Shown: positions 1 through 7,210, counted from the first letter of the stretch. The stretch is 7,458 nt of DNA from Alcaligenaceae bacterium (GCA_029265335.1 JAJUJN010000098.1:1-7458); one strand, 5' to 3'. The notes: generated by a model not told the origin, from the sequence alone. Made by a program: numbers and translations.

Positions 1-107
1 ATATGATCGAACTGGTGTTTGGTCATGAGCCCGGGGTGGTCGGCCGCCAGACCTGCCACCGGGAAGCTGAGCGCCAGAGCGAAAGAGATCGTGAGAGGAA
101 ATTTCAT
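1..107 (-). CDS. Secreted or periplasmic protein, N-terminal fragment (unknown function)
   Basis: This is the start of a gene that leaves the window at its left edge; 35 full codons are visible. It begins MKFPLTISFALALSFPVAGL, with a Lys at position 2, a hydrophobic core and a plausible signal peptidase I site near LAA/D at residues 22-23. The product is therefore probably exported to the periplasm. The mature part seen so far (DHPGLMTKHQFDH) is rich in His and matches no family I can name. The start is fixed by a good ribosome binding site, AAAGGAG at 117-123, nine bases from the ATG. That site overlaps the TAA of the lipoprotein gene just upstream, and only 14 bp separate the two genes, so they are probably co-transcribed and may be translationally coupled. 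The function cannot be judged from this fragment. Confidence 0.75.
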   Translation of the reverse strand, partial: MKFPLTISFALALSFPVAGLAADHPGLMTKHQFDH

Positions 108-121
108 GTGATCGTGCTCCT

Positions 122-370
122 TTATTTGCAACCCATGGTGTTGCCCAGATAACCGCCGGCGCCAGCGCCAAGAGCGGTAGCCACTGTGCGGCCACGGCCG
201 CCACCCACTGTGCTACCCAACACGCCGCCGATCACGGCGCCGCCCAGGGTTCCGGCAATGCAGGTGAATTCGGCAGACCCACTGTTCTTACTATGGGCCC
301 CGGAGGGGGACTGACAGGCGGCGAGCACAACAACGCCCACGCCGGCGAGCAACAACTTGAGGGATTTCAT
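122..370 (-). CDS. Small outer-membrane lipoprotein with glycine-zipper domain (17 kDa antigen / OsmB-like)
   Basis: This is an 82-residue predicted lipoprotein. It has a Lys-containing N-terminus, a hydrophobic core and a lipobox LAAC with the lipidated Cys at residue 19. Gln at +2 is not the Asp inner-membrane retention signal, so outer-membrane sorting is expected. Residues about 40-80 form a glycine zipper with repeated GxxxG spacing (GTLGGAVIGGVLG, then GAGAGGYLGNTMG) around a basic GGGRGR turn. This resembles the glycine-zipper 2TM domain of the Rickettsia 17 kDa antigen and of OsmB, and suggests two helices packed in or on the membrane. Two further cysteines, C37 and C81, flank the zipper. 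The ATG at 370 is preferred to one at 403 because AAGGA (377-381) lies six bases before it and because it starts the signal peptide directly. The role is unknown; related proteins are linked to envelope stress or integrity. Confidence 0.85.
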   Translation of the reverse strand: MKSLKLLLAGVGVVVLAACQSPSGAHSKNSGSAEFTCIAGTLGGAVIGGVLGSTVGGGRGRTVATALGAGAGGYLGNTMGCK

Positions 371-593
371 GGATGATCCTTGACGCAAGATTTTGCTGGA
401 CATGCCCCGGCCAAGCGCACCGGGCAGCTCACCGCAAGCAAAGGCTACGGCTGTGAATCATTGTAGTGTGGTGGGCCGCGAAAGCGAGCACAAAATGCAA
501 CCCGGGCCGAGGTACAAACGGGAATTGACTATGGGCAGCCGGGCGCTTTTAGGGTGACGGCCTGCAATATGCAGCCGGAGAGGAGCCTGGGGT
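371..593. other. Gap between flhG and the lipoprotein gene
   Basis: No coding sequence is supported here. Just after the flhG stop there is a short perfect inverted repeat, CTGCA-3-TGCAG (562-574), but no T-run follows it on the minus strand, so it does not look like an intrinsic terminator. The only promoter-like element seen is TACAAT at 460-465. The gap separates the 4-bp-overlapping flagellar run from the lipoprotein pair and probably contains the start of a new transcription unit. Confidence 0.5.
460..465 (-). promoter_or_regulatory. Possible -10 element for the lipoprotein operon
   Basis: On the minus strand TACAAT matches the sigma70 -10 consensus at five of six positions and would give a leader of roughly 80 bases before the lipoprotein start at 370. 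No good -35 hexamer lies 16-18 bases upstream (CTCGCT and TCGCTT are poor matches) and there is no extended -10 TGn. This is a weak call that rests on one hexamer and a sensible position. Confidence 0.22.
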
Positions 594-1304
594 TCAGCGC
601 GACCAGAGCGGCAGGTTGGCGGCCACCCGATCGAAGGCGCGCATCAGGGCTGGGTCAGACGACTGGGCAGCCGGCGGCAAATGACCCACAAAGCTCAGAC
701 GCACGGTAAGGTAGCGCGAAGCCACCGTGGCCAAGCGACAGAACACGCCGTAGGCGCGCGATTCCACGGCGCAATCCGTAACGATCACGCGAAACAAAAT
801 GCCAGCGTGACGCTGATGCAATTGCTTGATGGTGGCGTAGGCGCTGGTGAGCGCCGCACCGCTGTCGTCGTTGCCGGGCAACACCACGAGCGCATCCTGC
901 GCCTGGGAAGCCAGTGGCGACAGCCCGCCGTCGGCGTTGGCCATCGCATCGATCAGCACCACATTGAGGCGTTGGCCGTCTTGCGCCTTCAGCAGTTCGC
1001 CCAGCGTGGCCGGGAGTTCGGCCAGCGGCAACACCGCCGGGCCACCGCCTTCGGCGGGGTCGGGCAACCAACGGCGCATGCGTTCGGGACGGCTTTCGTC
1101 GAGCAACAACACCGCCTGGCGCTGACGACCCAACGCGCCCGCCAGACTGCTGGCCACACCACGGCGGGTGGCAGGATGGTCGCGGTCTTCGCACACCACG
1201 ATCAGTCGGGGGCCCTGGCGCGCCATGAGCGAGCGCAAGCCAGCCGCCTGATCCGACTGAGGCTGGGATGTAGCTTTGGTGTTGGCCTTGGCCGACGTGG
1301 TCAT
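594..1304 (-). CDS. flhG: FlhG/FleN-like MinD-family protein lacking a P-loop
   Basis: FlhG (FleN, YlxH) is a MinD/ParA-type ATPase that limits flagellar number, partly by activating the FlhF GTPase through an N-terminal DQAxxLR helix. This 236-residue protein keeps that helix (DQAAGLR, residues 18-24), the beta-strand with LLLDES (66-71), the switch-II-like strand LIDAMANADGGLSP (117-130), VVLPGNDDSGAALTSAYATIKQL (140-162) and a SFVGHLPP strand (204-211), all in FlhG order. The deviant Walker A, normally xKGGxGKT after the first strand, is absent: after RLIVVCED (33-40) comes RDHPATRRGVASSL, with no lysine or glycine-rich loop. It is also shorter than typical FlhG proteins (roughly 270-300 residues). 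It overlaps flhF by ATGA and has a strong GGAGGG site (1311-1316). Identity is inferred from position and fold pattern; classical ATP binding looks unlikely. Confidence 0.8.
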   Translation of the reverse strand: MTTSAKANTKATSQPQSDQAAGLRSLMARQGPRLIVVCEDRDHPATRRGVASSLAGALGRQRQAVLLLDESRPERMRRWLPDPAEGGGPAVLPLAELPATLGELLKAQDGQRLNVVLIDAMANADGGLSPLASQAQDALVVLPGNDDSGAALTSAYATIKQLHQRHAGILFRVIVTDCAVESRAYGVFCRLATVASRYLTVRLSFVGHLPPAAQSSDPALMRAFDRVAANLPLWSR

Positions 1305-3715
1305 ACGTTGCCCTCCGAGGTGAACTCCAAAGCGGCAAAGAGCCGCACCATGGCATCGATGCCGGCATCAAGCCGGCGCTTGGGCAGCTGGGCCAGACCC
1401 AGCACCACCGCTGCCGCACTTGCCGGTCGTTGGGCGGCTTGCCAGGCCGCCAAGCCCAGCTGCGCCGCTGGCAACAGACGCGCCGGCAGGGCTTCTTGCG
1501 GGTTGGCGGCCAGTGCGAGCCGCCGCTCGGCCATTTCCGCCCATGAACGACATTGTCGCACTGCTGTACCCATCCACAACCATTGCGCCAGTGTGGCGCT
1601 GCCCACACTGAGCGGCAGCGCCGCGAGGCCATGGTGCTGGGCAAGACAGCGCCCCGAGGTGGAATCCACTTCGCGCACCACCACCAGGCGCAAAGGCTGC
1701 GGCTCTGCGCCGCCAACTTCCGGCCCGCTTGAGGCATGGCGTGCCGCTGACCCGCGCCAGCCCGGCAACTGCACTGCTGCGGTGGCAACCCACAGACTGC
1801 GGTTGTGACTGAGTGCACCGGCGGGCAAATAGCCCAGACTGCCGGCCAAGCCCTTGACCGTGAGCACATGCTGTTGATGGCTGACGCGTTGGGCCTGGGT
1901 GCAGAGCGCCAACCAGAGCCGCCCCTCAAGCTGCATGGCTTTCATATTAGCCAATGAGAGCGCCTCAAAGCCATGCACCAGCTTGTCGCCTGGCCATTGC
2001 GCGCTCAGCCAGCGGGCCCGAGCCGGGGCGGTATCGCCCTGCCCGGCTGGCAGCGCCGGCTGCTCGTGCTGAGTGGTGAGCGTGCTCTGGGGGGTGGCCG
2101 CGTGACAGACTGGGGCCCCCAGGGCGTCGCCGCAATCGCTGAAAAGCAGGCTGGGCGCCAGCCGTGGATGAGCCGAGGTGGCGGCGGGCTTCTTCAGGCT
2201 CAGGTGCCATGCAAGCAGATGGTGCTCGCAACTCTGGCTTTGATGCACACGCACGTCGGCCAGTACGGCATCGGTGCCCAGGGCCAGGCTGGTGTCGCCG
2301 CCGGTGTATTGCCGCCATAAATGTTGGGCCAGTTGGAATGCCCGATCGTTCTTGAGATCGTGAAGCGCCTGGTCGAAGCGAGCCTGGTCCACGCTGGGAG
2401 CACTGGCAGCCACGGCGGCACGGAGGAAGCGGTGGTGTCGGTCCGAACTGGCTTTGCCGATTCGTGCGGAAGGCTGATGACGAGACGCATCGGCGGGGCC
2501 CTCGACCGAATCAGCGTCATTGCTTTCTTGCGGAGAAGATTCCTTGGGCGTGGCGCGCAGAATGGCCAGATCAGCTTCGCTGGGGGTGTAGAGCGAACGG
2601 GCGGTGGCTTGAGCGAGCGCTCGGGCCACGAGTTTGCTGGCGTTGGGACGAAGCAGGTTCTCGGGGACTTTCTGGCCGTTGCTCACGTAGTGGATGGGTA
2701 GACGGTGGCGAATGGCGGTGTCGAGCACGGCGCCGAGGTGGGTGGCTTCGTCTACCTTGCTGATGATGCAGCCAACCGGGGCGCTGCCGGCCTGGCTTTG
2801 ACGGTAGGCATGGGCCACTTCATCGAGGGTGTCGCCGTGGCTGGCGGCGTTGAGCACGAGCAGGCGCCGCACGGGCTGGCCGCCGCCACAAAGCATGGCG
2901 GCCTGTTCCGCCACCTGGCGATCCCGTTGGCTCATTCCCACGGTGTCCACCAGCACCACGTGTTTGCCACTGAGTTCATTCAGTGCATCGCGCAGCGCGT
3001 CGGCATCACCAGCCGGCAAGACCGGTACGCCGAGGATGCGGCCATAGATAAGCAGTTGTTCATGCGCGCCGATGCGGTAGCCGTCGGTGGTGAGCATGGC
3101 CACGCGCTCAGCGCCGAACTTGAGTACACAGCGAGCGGCGAGCTTGGCGGTGGTGGTGGTTTTGCCCACCCCGGTGGGACCCACCAGAGCAAATACACCA
3201 CCCTCGCGCCAGAGCTGATCTTCGTCGCTTTGTACCGGCAATTTGGCCGCCAGCTCAGCCTGCACCCATTGCATGGCGGTATCGGGGACGCTGTTGTTGG
3301 GCAGACGTTCCGTCAGCGCTCGCGCCAGCGCGGCGCTGAAGCCAGCCCCCAGCAAATTGCGGTAGACGGTTACCCCCACCGGCGCGCGGCGCATGGTTTC
3401 GCCCCAGATGAGGCCGTCGATACGGCTTTCCATGGCGCCGCGCAAATCGCCCAGCGCTTGCCGAACCTCCTCGCTCAGCCCGGCCGCCGACGCCAAAGCC
3501 GCGGACGACGCTGTTTCGTTTGCCGTCACCGATGCCAGCGCGCCGGCGTCGAGGCCAGCTTCGAGTTCAGCCAGGCCGGTTTCGTTGATGGCCAGAACTT
3601 CTACCCCGTCGTCGAGTTGACGGTTGGCCAGAATCATCACGTCTTCGCCCAGGGCTTCGCGCGCCTGGCGCAAGGCGTCGCGGGCAGTGGCGCCTGTAAA
3701 GCGGCGGATGCTCAT
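1301..3715 (-). CDS. flhF: Flagellar SRP-type GTPase FlhF with long C-terminal extension
   Basis: FlhF is the third SRP-family GTPase, alongside Ffh and FtsY; it acts at the cytoplasmic membrane to place and start flagellar assembly, usually at a pole. The N-terminal B region starts MSIRRFTGATARDALRQARE with LGEDVMILANR, typical of FlhF. A helical N domain follows (about 80-160), then the G domain: P-loop GPTGVGKTT (179-187), TTDGYRIGAHEQL (209-221), DTVGMSQRD (257-265), SKVDEA (319-324) and SNGQKVPENL (345-354). All GTPase motifs look intact. The core ends near residue 368. The other ~435 residues match no domain I know: a polar linker (about 376-430), then an Ala/Leu-rich region with a Cys/His cluster (H491, C496, H498, H499, C528, C537, H538). 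At 804 residues it is far longer than many FlhF proteins (about 400-500). It overlaps flhA and flhG by 4 bp each. Confidence 0.93.
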   Translation of the reverse strand: MSIRRFTGATARDALRQAREALGEDVMILANRQLDDGVEVLAINETGLAELEAGLDAGALASVTANETASSAALASAAGLSEEVRQALGDLRGAMESRIDGLIWGETMRRAPVGVTVYRNLLGAGFSAALARALTERLPNNSVPDTAMQWVQAELAAKLPVQSDEDQLWREGGVFALVGPTGVGKTTTTAKLAARCVLKFGAERVAMLTTDGYRIGAHEQLLIYGRILGVPVLPAGDADALRDALNELSGKHVVLVDTVGMSQRDRQVAEQAAMLCGGGQPVRRLLVLNAASHGDTLDEVAHAYRQSQAGSAPVGCIISKVDEATHLGAVLDTAIRHRLPIHYVSNGQKVPENLLRPNASKLVARALAQATARSLYTPSEADLAILRATPKESSPQESNDADSVEGPADASRHQPSARIGKASSDRHHRFLRAAVAASAPSVDQARFDQALHDLKNDRAFQLAQHLWRQYTGGDTSLALGTDAVLADVRVHQSQSCEHHLLAWHLSLKKPAATSAHPRLAPSLLFSDCGDALGAPVCHAATPQSTLTTQHEQPALPAGQGDTAPARARWLSAQWPGDKLVHGFEALSLANMKAMQLEGRLWLALCTQAQRVSHQQHVLTVKGLAGSLGYLPAGALSHNRSLWVATAAVQLPGWRGSAARHASSGPEVGGAEPQPLRLVVVREVDSTSGRCLAQHHGLAALPLSVGSATLAQWLWMGTAVRQCRSWAEMAERRLALAANPQEALPARLLPAAQLGLAAWQAAQRPASAAAVVLGLAQLPKRRLDAGIDAMVRLFAALEFTSEGNV

Positions 3716-5820
3716 GCAGCGTTGCCCCCGATCATGGCGGTCACGCGGATGGTGCGGTCATCGGGAATTTCGGCACTCGAGAGCACGGCCAGATGCGGCA
3801 GATGCAGGCGCAAGAAGCGGGCGAGCGAGGCGCGCAGCGGCGGCTGCACCATGAGCACCGGTGGGTCGCCCGCTTGTTCCTGAGCTTGCACGGCGGCGTC
3901 GGCTTGCTGTAGCAGCGTATCAGCCAGGCCGGGCTCGAGCGCGCCGCCGGCGTTCACGGCCTGCAGCAGCACACGCTCGAGATTCACGTCGAGGCCGATC
4001 ACCCGCATTTCGCCCTGCCCGGGGAAGAGCGCCTGAGTGATGGCCCGGCCCAGTGCCTGGCGCACCAGGGCCACCAGTTCGGCAGGCTCCACCGTGCCGC
4101 CGTTGGCGCTCATGCGAGGCACGTGTTCGGCCAGCACGTCGATGATGGTGCGCATATCGCGGATGGGCACGTCTTCTTGCAGCAGACCCTGCAGCACTTT
4201 CTGCAGCGTGGTGAGGGAAACCGTTTTGGGTACGAAGTCTTCCACCAGTTTGGGCGCTTCGGTGGCGATGCGGTCGAGAAGCTGTTGCACCTCTTGGCGG
4301 CCGAGCAGTTCGGCGCTATGGCGATGCATCAAATGATTCAGGTGGGTGGCGGCCACTGTGCTGGGGTCGACCACGGTGTAACCCGCCATCTGCGCGCGAT
4401 CGCGGTTTTCTTCTTGTATCCACACGGCGGGTAGGCCAAAGGCCGGGTCGGTGGTGGGCGTGCCCTCTACCGGATCGATCACGCCGCCGGGATCGATGGC
4501 TAACCATTGGCCCGGCATGGCCTCGCCGCGACCTACTTCCACCCCTGAGAGCAAAATGCGGTACTCGTTGGGTTTGAGCTCAAGGTTGTCGCGGATATGC
4601 ACCACGGGCGGCAGAAAGCCCACGTCTTGCGCGAACTTCTTGCGCAGGCTGCGAATGCGTTGCAGCAGATCGCCCTGCTGGGCGTTATCCACCAAGGGAA
4701 TCAGCCGGTAACCCACTTCCAGACCTAGCGGGTCCACCAGCGCCACGTCGTCCCAGGTGGCCTCGGTTGCGGCGGTGGTGGGCGCTGGCGCCGCCTCGGC
4801 GGCGGCCAGTTCCTGCTCGGCCGCCGCCGCGCGCTCCTGCCGCTGCTGAATGAGGTAGCCTACGCCCGCGACGCTTGCCGCCAGCGTCAGAAACGCCACA
4901 TGCGGCATATTGGGAATGATGCCGATCAGGCCCAGCACGGCGGCGGTGATGTACATCACCGTGGGGTTGGAAAAGAGCTGGCTGGCCATCTGGCCGCCGA
5001 TATCTTGATCCGTGGCCACCCGCGACACGATCACGCCCGCGGCCGTAGAGATCACCAGCGCGGGGATCTGCGACACCAGGCCGTCGCCAATGGTGAGCAG
5101 CGTGTAGGTGCGGCCGGCGTCACTGAGCGACATGCCGTGCTGCAGCAAGCCCACCAAGAGGCCACCGATGATGGTAATGGCCATGATGAGCAGCCCAGCC
5201 ACTGCGTCGCCACGCACGAACTTGCTCGCGCCATCCATGGAGCCATAGAACTCGGCCTCTTCGCCCACTTCGCGACGGCGGCGGCGCGCTTCTTCTTCGC
5301 CGATCAGGCCGGCGTTGAGGTCGGCGTCGATGGCCATTTGTTTGCCGGGCATCGCGTCGAGGGTGAAGCGCGCGCCCACTTCGGCAATGCGCCCTGCCCC
5401 TTTGGTGATCACCATGAAGTTGATGATCACCAGAATGATGAAAACGATGATGCCGACGGTGTAGTTGCCGCCCACCAGAAAGTGGCCAAAGGCCTCGATC
5501 ACGCGGCCCGCCGCGTCTGACCCGGTGTTGCCATGCAGCAGAATGACGCGAGTAGAGGCAATGTTGAGCGACAGCCGCAACAGCGTGGCAAACAACAGCA
5601 CCGAAGGAAAGGCGGCGAAGTCGAGCGGCTTGGTGGTGAACATGGCCACCAGCAGCACCATGATGGCCAAGGCAATGTTGAAGGTAAAAAAGAGATCCAG
5701 CGCGAACGGCGGCAACGGCAATACCATCATGGCCAGAACCATGACGATCAGCAGCGGCCCCGCCACCAGGCGGGCGTGGTTGGCACCGTCGGTGCGCAGC
5801 AAAGAGAAGATGGCGTTCAT
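3712..5820 (-). CDS. flhA: Flagellar type III export gate protein FlhA
   Basis: FlhA is the large inner-membrane subunit of the flagellar export gate. It couples the proton motive force to secretion, and its cytoplasmic nonamer ring receives chaperone-substrate complexes. The 702-residue length fits the family. The N-terminal half has about eight membrane segments (between roughly 19 and 325). The FHIPEP-family signature lies in the cytoplasmic loop at 144-164 (RIAEVGARFTLDAMPGKQ, then MAID), and FVRGD follows with D205, which I align with the functionally important Asp208 of Salmonella FlhA. A charged Ala/Glu linker (about 325-355) leads to the C-terminal cytoplasmic domain (about 356-692), which contains PLGLEVGYRLIPL and FVPKTVSLTTLQKVLQGLL. 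Its start overlaps the flhB stop (ATGA). No Shine-Dalgarno is seen before the ATG (CCCCAAAACGCCACCGC), so its translation probably depends on coupling to flhB. Confidence 0.98.
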   Translation of the reverse strand: MNAIFSLLRTDGANHARLVAGPLLIVMVLAMMVLPLPPFALDLFFTFNIALAIMVLLVAMFTTKPLDFAAFPSVLLFATLLRLSLNIASTRVILLHGNTGSDAAGRVIEAFGHFLVGGNYTVGIIVFIILVIINFMVITKGAGRIAEVGARFTLDAMPGKQMAIDADLNAGLIGEEEARRRRREVGEEAEFYGSMDGASKFVRGDAVAGLLIMAITIIGGLLVGLLQHGMSLSDAGRTYTLLTIGDGLVSQIPALVISTAAGVIVSRVATDQDIGGQMASQLFSNPTVMYITAAVLGLIGIIPNMPHVAFLTLAASVAGVGYLIQQRQERAAAAEQELAAAEAAPAPTTAATEATWDDVALVDPLGLEVGYRLIPLVDNAQQGDLLQRIRSLRKKFAQDVGFLPPVVHIRDNLELKPNEYRILLSGVEVGRGEAMPGQWLAIDPGGVIDPVEGTPTTDPAFGLPAVWIQEENRDRAQMAGYTVVDPSTVAATHLNHLMHRHSAELLGRQEVQQLLDRIATEAPKLVEDFVPKTVSLTTLQKVLQGLLQEDVPIRDMRTIIDVLAEHVPRMSANGGTVEPAELVALVRQALGRAITQALFPGQGEMRVIGLDVNLERVLLQAVNAGGALEPGLADTLLQQADAAVQAQEQAGDPPVLMVQPPLRASLARFLRLHLPHLAVLSSAEIPDDRTIRVTAMIGGNAA

Positions 5821-6959
5821 GCGGTGGCGTTTTGGGGATCCAGCGCTGCAGGCACCGGCAGATTGGTAGGTTGCTCAGGCGGCGCTTCGCCCTGATCACG
5901 CGCCGCACGCAGCTGGAATACCCAGGCCAGCACTTCGGCCACGGCGTTATAGAGGGCAGCCGGAATTTCGTGGTCGAGCTCCACGTGACGATGCAGCGCG
6001 CGCGCCAGCGCCGGGGCCTCGAGGCGAGGAATGCGATGTTCCTGAGCCAGCTCACGAATGCGAACGGCGATGAGACCTCTGCCCTTGGCCACCACCCGGG
6101 GCGCGGCCATGTGGTCGGCGTCGTAGCGCAAAGCCACCGCAAAATGCGTAGGGTTGGTCACGATCACGTCGGCCGTGGGCACCTGGCTCATCATGCGCCC
6201 GCGGGCCATGTCGCGCTGCTGCTGGCGCATCCGCGCCTTCAGCAAGGGATCGCCCTCACTTTCTTTGTGTTCCTGACGAACGTCGTGACGCGACATGCGC
6301 AGCTTCTTCTGGTGATGCCAGATCTGATAGGGGGCGTCGAAACCGGCAATGAGGATGAGCGAAGCCACGATGACGGCGGCACAGATGGCCACCAAGCGCA
6401 GCGCGTGGATCAGGGCCGAATGCGGCGCGAGATGCATCAGCGCCATCATGTCGTCCAAAAAATAGCCCAGGGCGAACGCGGCCACGCTTCCCACCAGAAT
6501 GGACTTCATGACGGCCTTGGCCAACTCCACCAGCGTGTTGGCCGAGAAGATGCGGGCAAAGCCCTTGACCGGGTTGAGCTTGCTCAAATTGGGCTGCAAG
6601 GGTTTGCCGGCGAACACCAGGCCGCCCAGCAATACCGAGGCGAGAATGGCCATGACCAACAGCGCGCCCAACACCGGCAATAGCGCCAGCACGGCGGCCC
6701 ACACTTCACGGCCGGCGTAGGTGAGCATGGCCTGAGTGTCCCAGGCCAATCGGGCATCGAAGCGCATGCCATTCGCCATCAAGCCACCCAGGCCGCGATA
6801 GAGCCAATCGGCCGTGAGCCACAGCGTGCCTGTGCCAGTGAGCAGCATCAGAAACGTGACCAGCTCCCGCGAGCGCGCAATCTGTCCCTCTTCCCGCGCC
6901 TTCTCAAGGCGCCGGGGAGACGCTGGTTCTGTTTTTTCGACGTCGCTTTCTTCGGCCAT
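5817..6959 (-). CDS. flhB: Flagellar type III export switch protein FlhB
   Basis: FlhB is the autocleaving inner-membrane export protein that switches substrate specificity from rod/hook to filament proteins. The 380-residue length matches the enterobacterial protein. A charged N-terminus (EKTEPASPRRLEKAREEGQI) precedes four membrane segments near 31-53, 87-117, 145-170 and 185-207. The cytoplasmic linker (KESEGDPLLKARMRQQQRDM, 232-251) leads to the cleavage motif NPTH at 269-272 inside VIVTNPTHFAVALRYD, so self-cleavage between Asn269 and Pro270 is expected. The C-terminal domain has the usual ALARALHRHVELDHEIP segment, followed by a Pro-rich tail (about 355-380). An AGGTG element five bases before the ATG supports the start. 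It is the first gene of the coupled flhBAFG run, 289 bp after cheZ. Confidence 0.98.
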   Translation of the reverse strand: MAEESDVEKTEPASPRRLEKAREEGQIARSRELVTFLMLLTGTGTLWLTADWLYRGLGGLMANGMRFDARLAWDTQAMLTYAGREVWAAVLALLPVLGALLVMAILASVLLGGLVFAGKPLQPNLSKLNPVKGFARIFSANTLVELAKAVMKSILVGSVAAFALGYFLDDMMALMHLAPHSALIHALRLVAICAAVIVASLILIAGFDAPYQIWHHQKKLRMSRHDVRQEHKESEGDPLLKARMRQQQRDMARGRMMSQVPTADVIVTNPTHFAVALRYDADHMAAPRVVAKGRGLIAVRIRELAQEHRIPRLEAPALARALHRHVELDHEIPAALYNAVAEVLAWVFQLRAARDQGEAPPEQPTNLPVPAALDPQNATA

Positions 6960-7105
6960 ACCCGCACCTGATCACGCTCACCGCGAATGACAGGCGAACG
7001 AGGCCAGCACAACGCCGACCCGGCTGGAATTCTAGTCGGGCCAGCGTGTGGCTGATTGGCGGAACAACACCGGCAATGGGGGATATACCGAGCGATCAGT
7101 GCGTT

Positions 7106-7134
7106 GAACGCCTGGCTTGGACGTGCTGGCGTTC
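7106..7134. repeat. Inverted repeat, 7-bp arms, competing with the adjacent larger stem
   Basis: GAACGCC (7106-7112) and GGCGTTC (7128-7134) are perfect inverted copies separated by 15 bases. The right arm is shared with the stem at 7128-7186, so the two hairpins cannot form together in the same RNA. The left arm with one further base, GAACGCCT (7106-7113), recurs as a direct repeat at 7180-7187. Confidence 0.6.
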
Positions 7135-7186
7135 CTATTCGTGATCCCGGCCGAATCGTCGGGATCTCACGCGCGAAAGGAACGCC
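7128..7186. repeat. Nested inverted repeat able to form a two-part stem
   Basis: The outer arms GGCGTTCC (7128-7135) and GGAACGCC (7179-7186) are perfect 8-bp inverted copies. Between them GATCCCG (7143-7149) and CGGGATC (7160-7166) form a second perfect 7-bp stem around a 10-base loop, extendable by two pairs (7141-7142 with 7169-7170) across a two-base bulge. The result would be a long interrupted hairpin. No T-run follows on the minus strand, so it is not a classic intrinsic terminator. Confidence 0.6.
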
Positions 7187-7210
7187 TTCCGCAACGGGGC
7201 GGCCTTGAAC

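Noticed and set aside
122..403. Lipoprotein start at the upstream ATG (403)
   Set aside because: It would put 11 residues before the signal peptide and lacks the well-placed AAGGA that precedes the ATG at 370.
562..574. CTGCA-3-TGCAG as a terminator for flhG
   Set aside because: Arms are only five bp and no T-run follows on the minus strand.
681..1808. Long plus-strand open frame (375 codons) opposite flhG and flhF
   Set aside because: Antisense to well-supported genes in GC-rich DNA. The translation is rich in Arg, Ala, His and Gln with no domain or signal.
655..1929. Minus-strand open frame (424 codons) overlapping flhG and the end of flhF
   Set aside because: Out of frame with both genes and rich in Arg, Pro, Trp and Gly. 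Checked for a hidden P-loop from a frameshift in flhG and found none.
2705..3883. Plus-strand open frame (392 codons) opposite flhF and the end of flhA
   Set aside because: It lies opposite the conserved FlhF GTPase motifs, so its openness reflects codon bias on the real strand. No recognisable protein features.
5120..6142. Minus-strand open frame (340 codons) across the flhB-flhA junction
   Set aside because: Shadow frame of two clear export genes, with Arg/His-rich low-complexity translation.
7173..7186. GG-N10-GC on the minus strand as a sigma54 promoter
   Set aside because: Only the GG and GC dinucleotides fit; the rest of TGGCAC-N5-TTGC is poorly matched and the site lies within a repeat arm.
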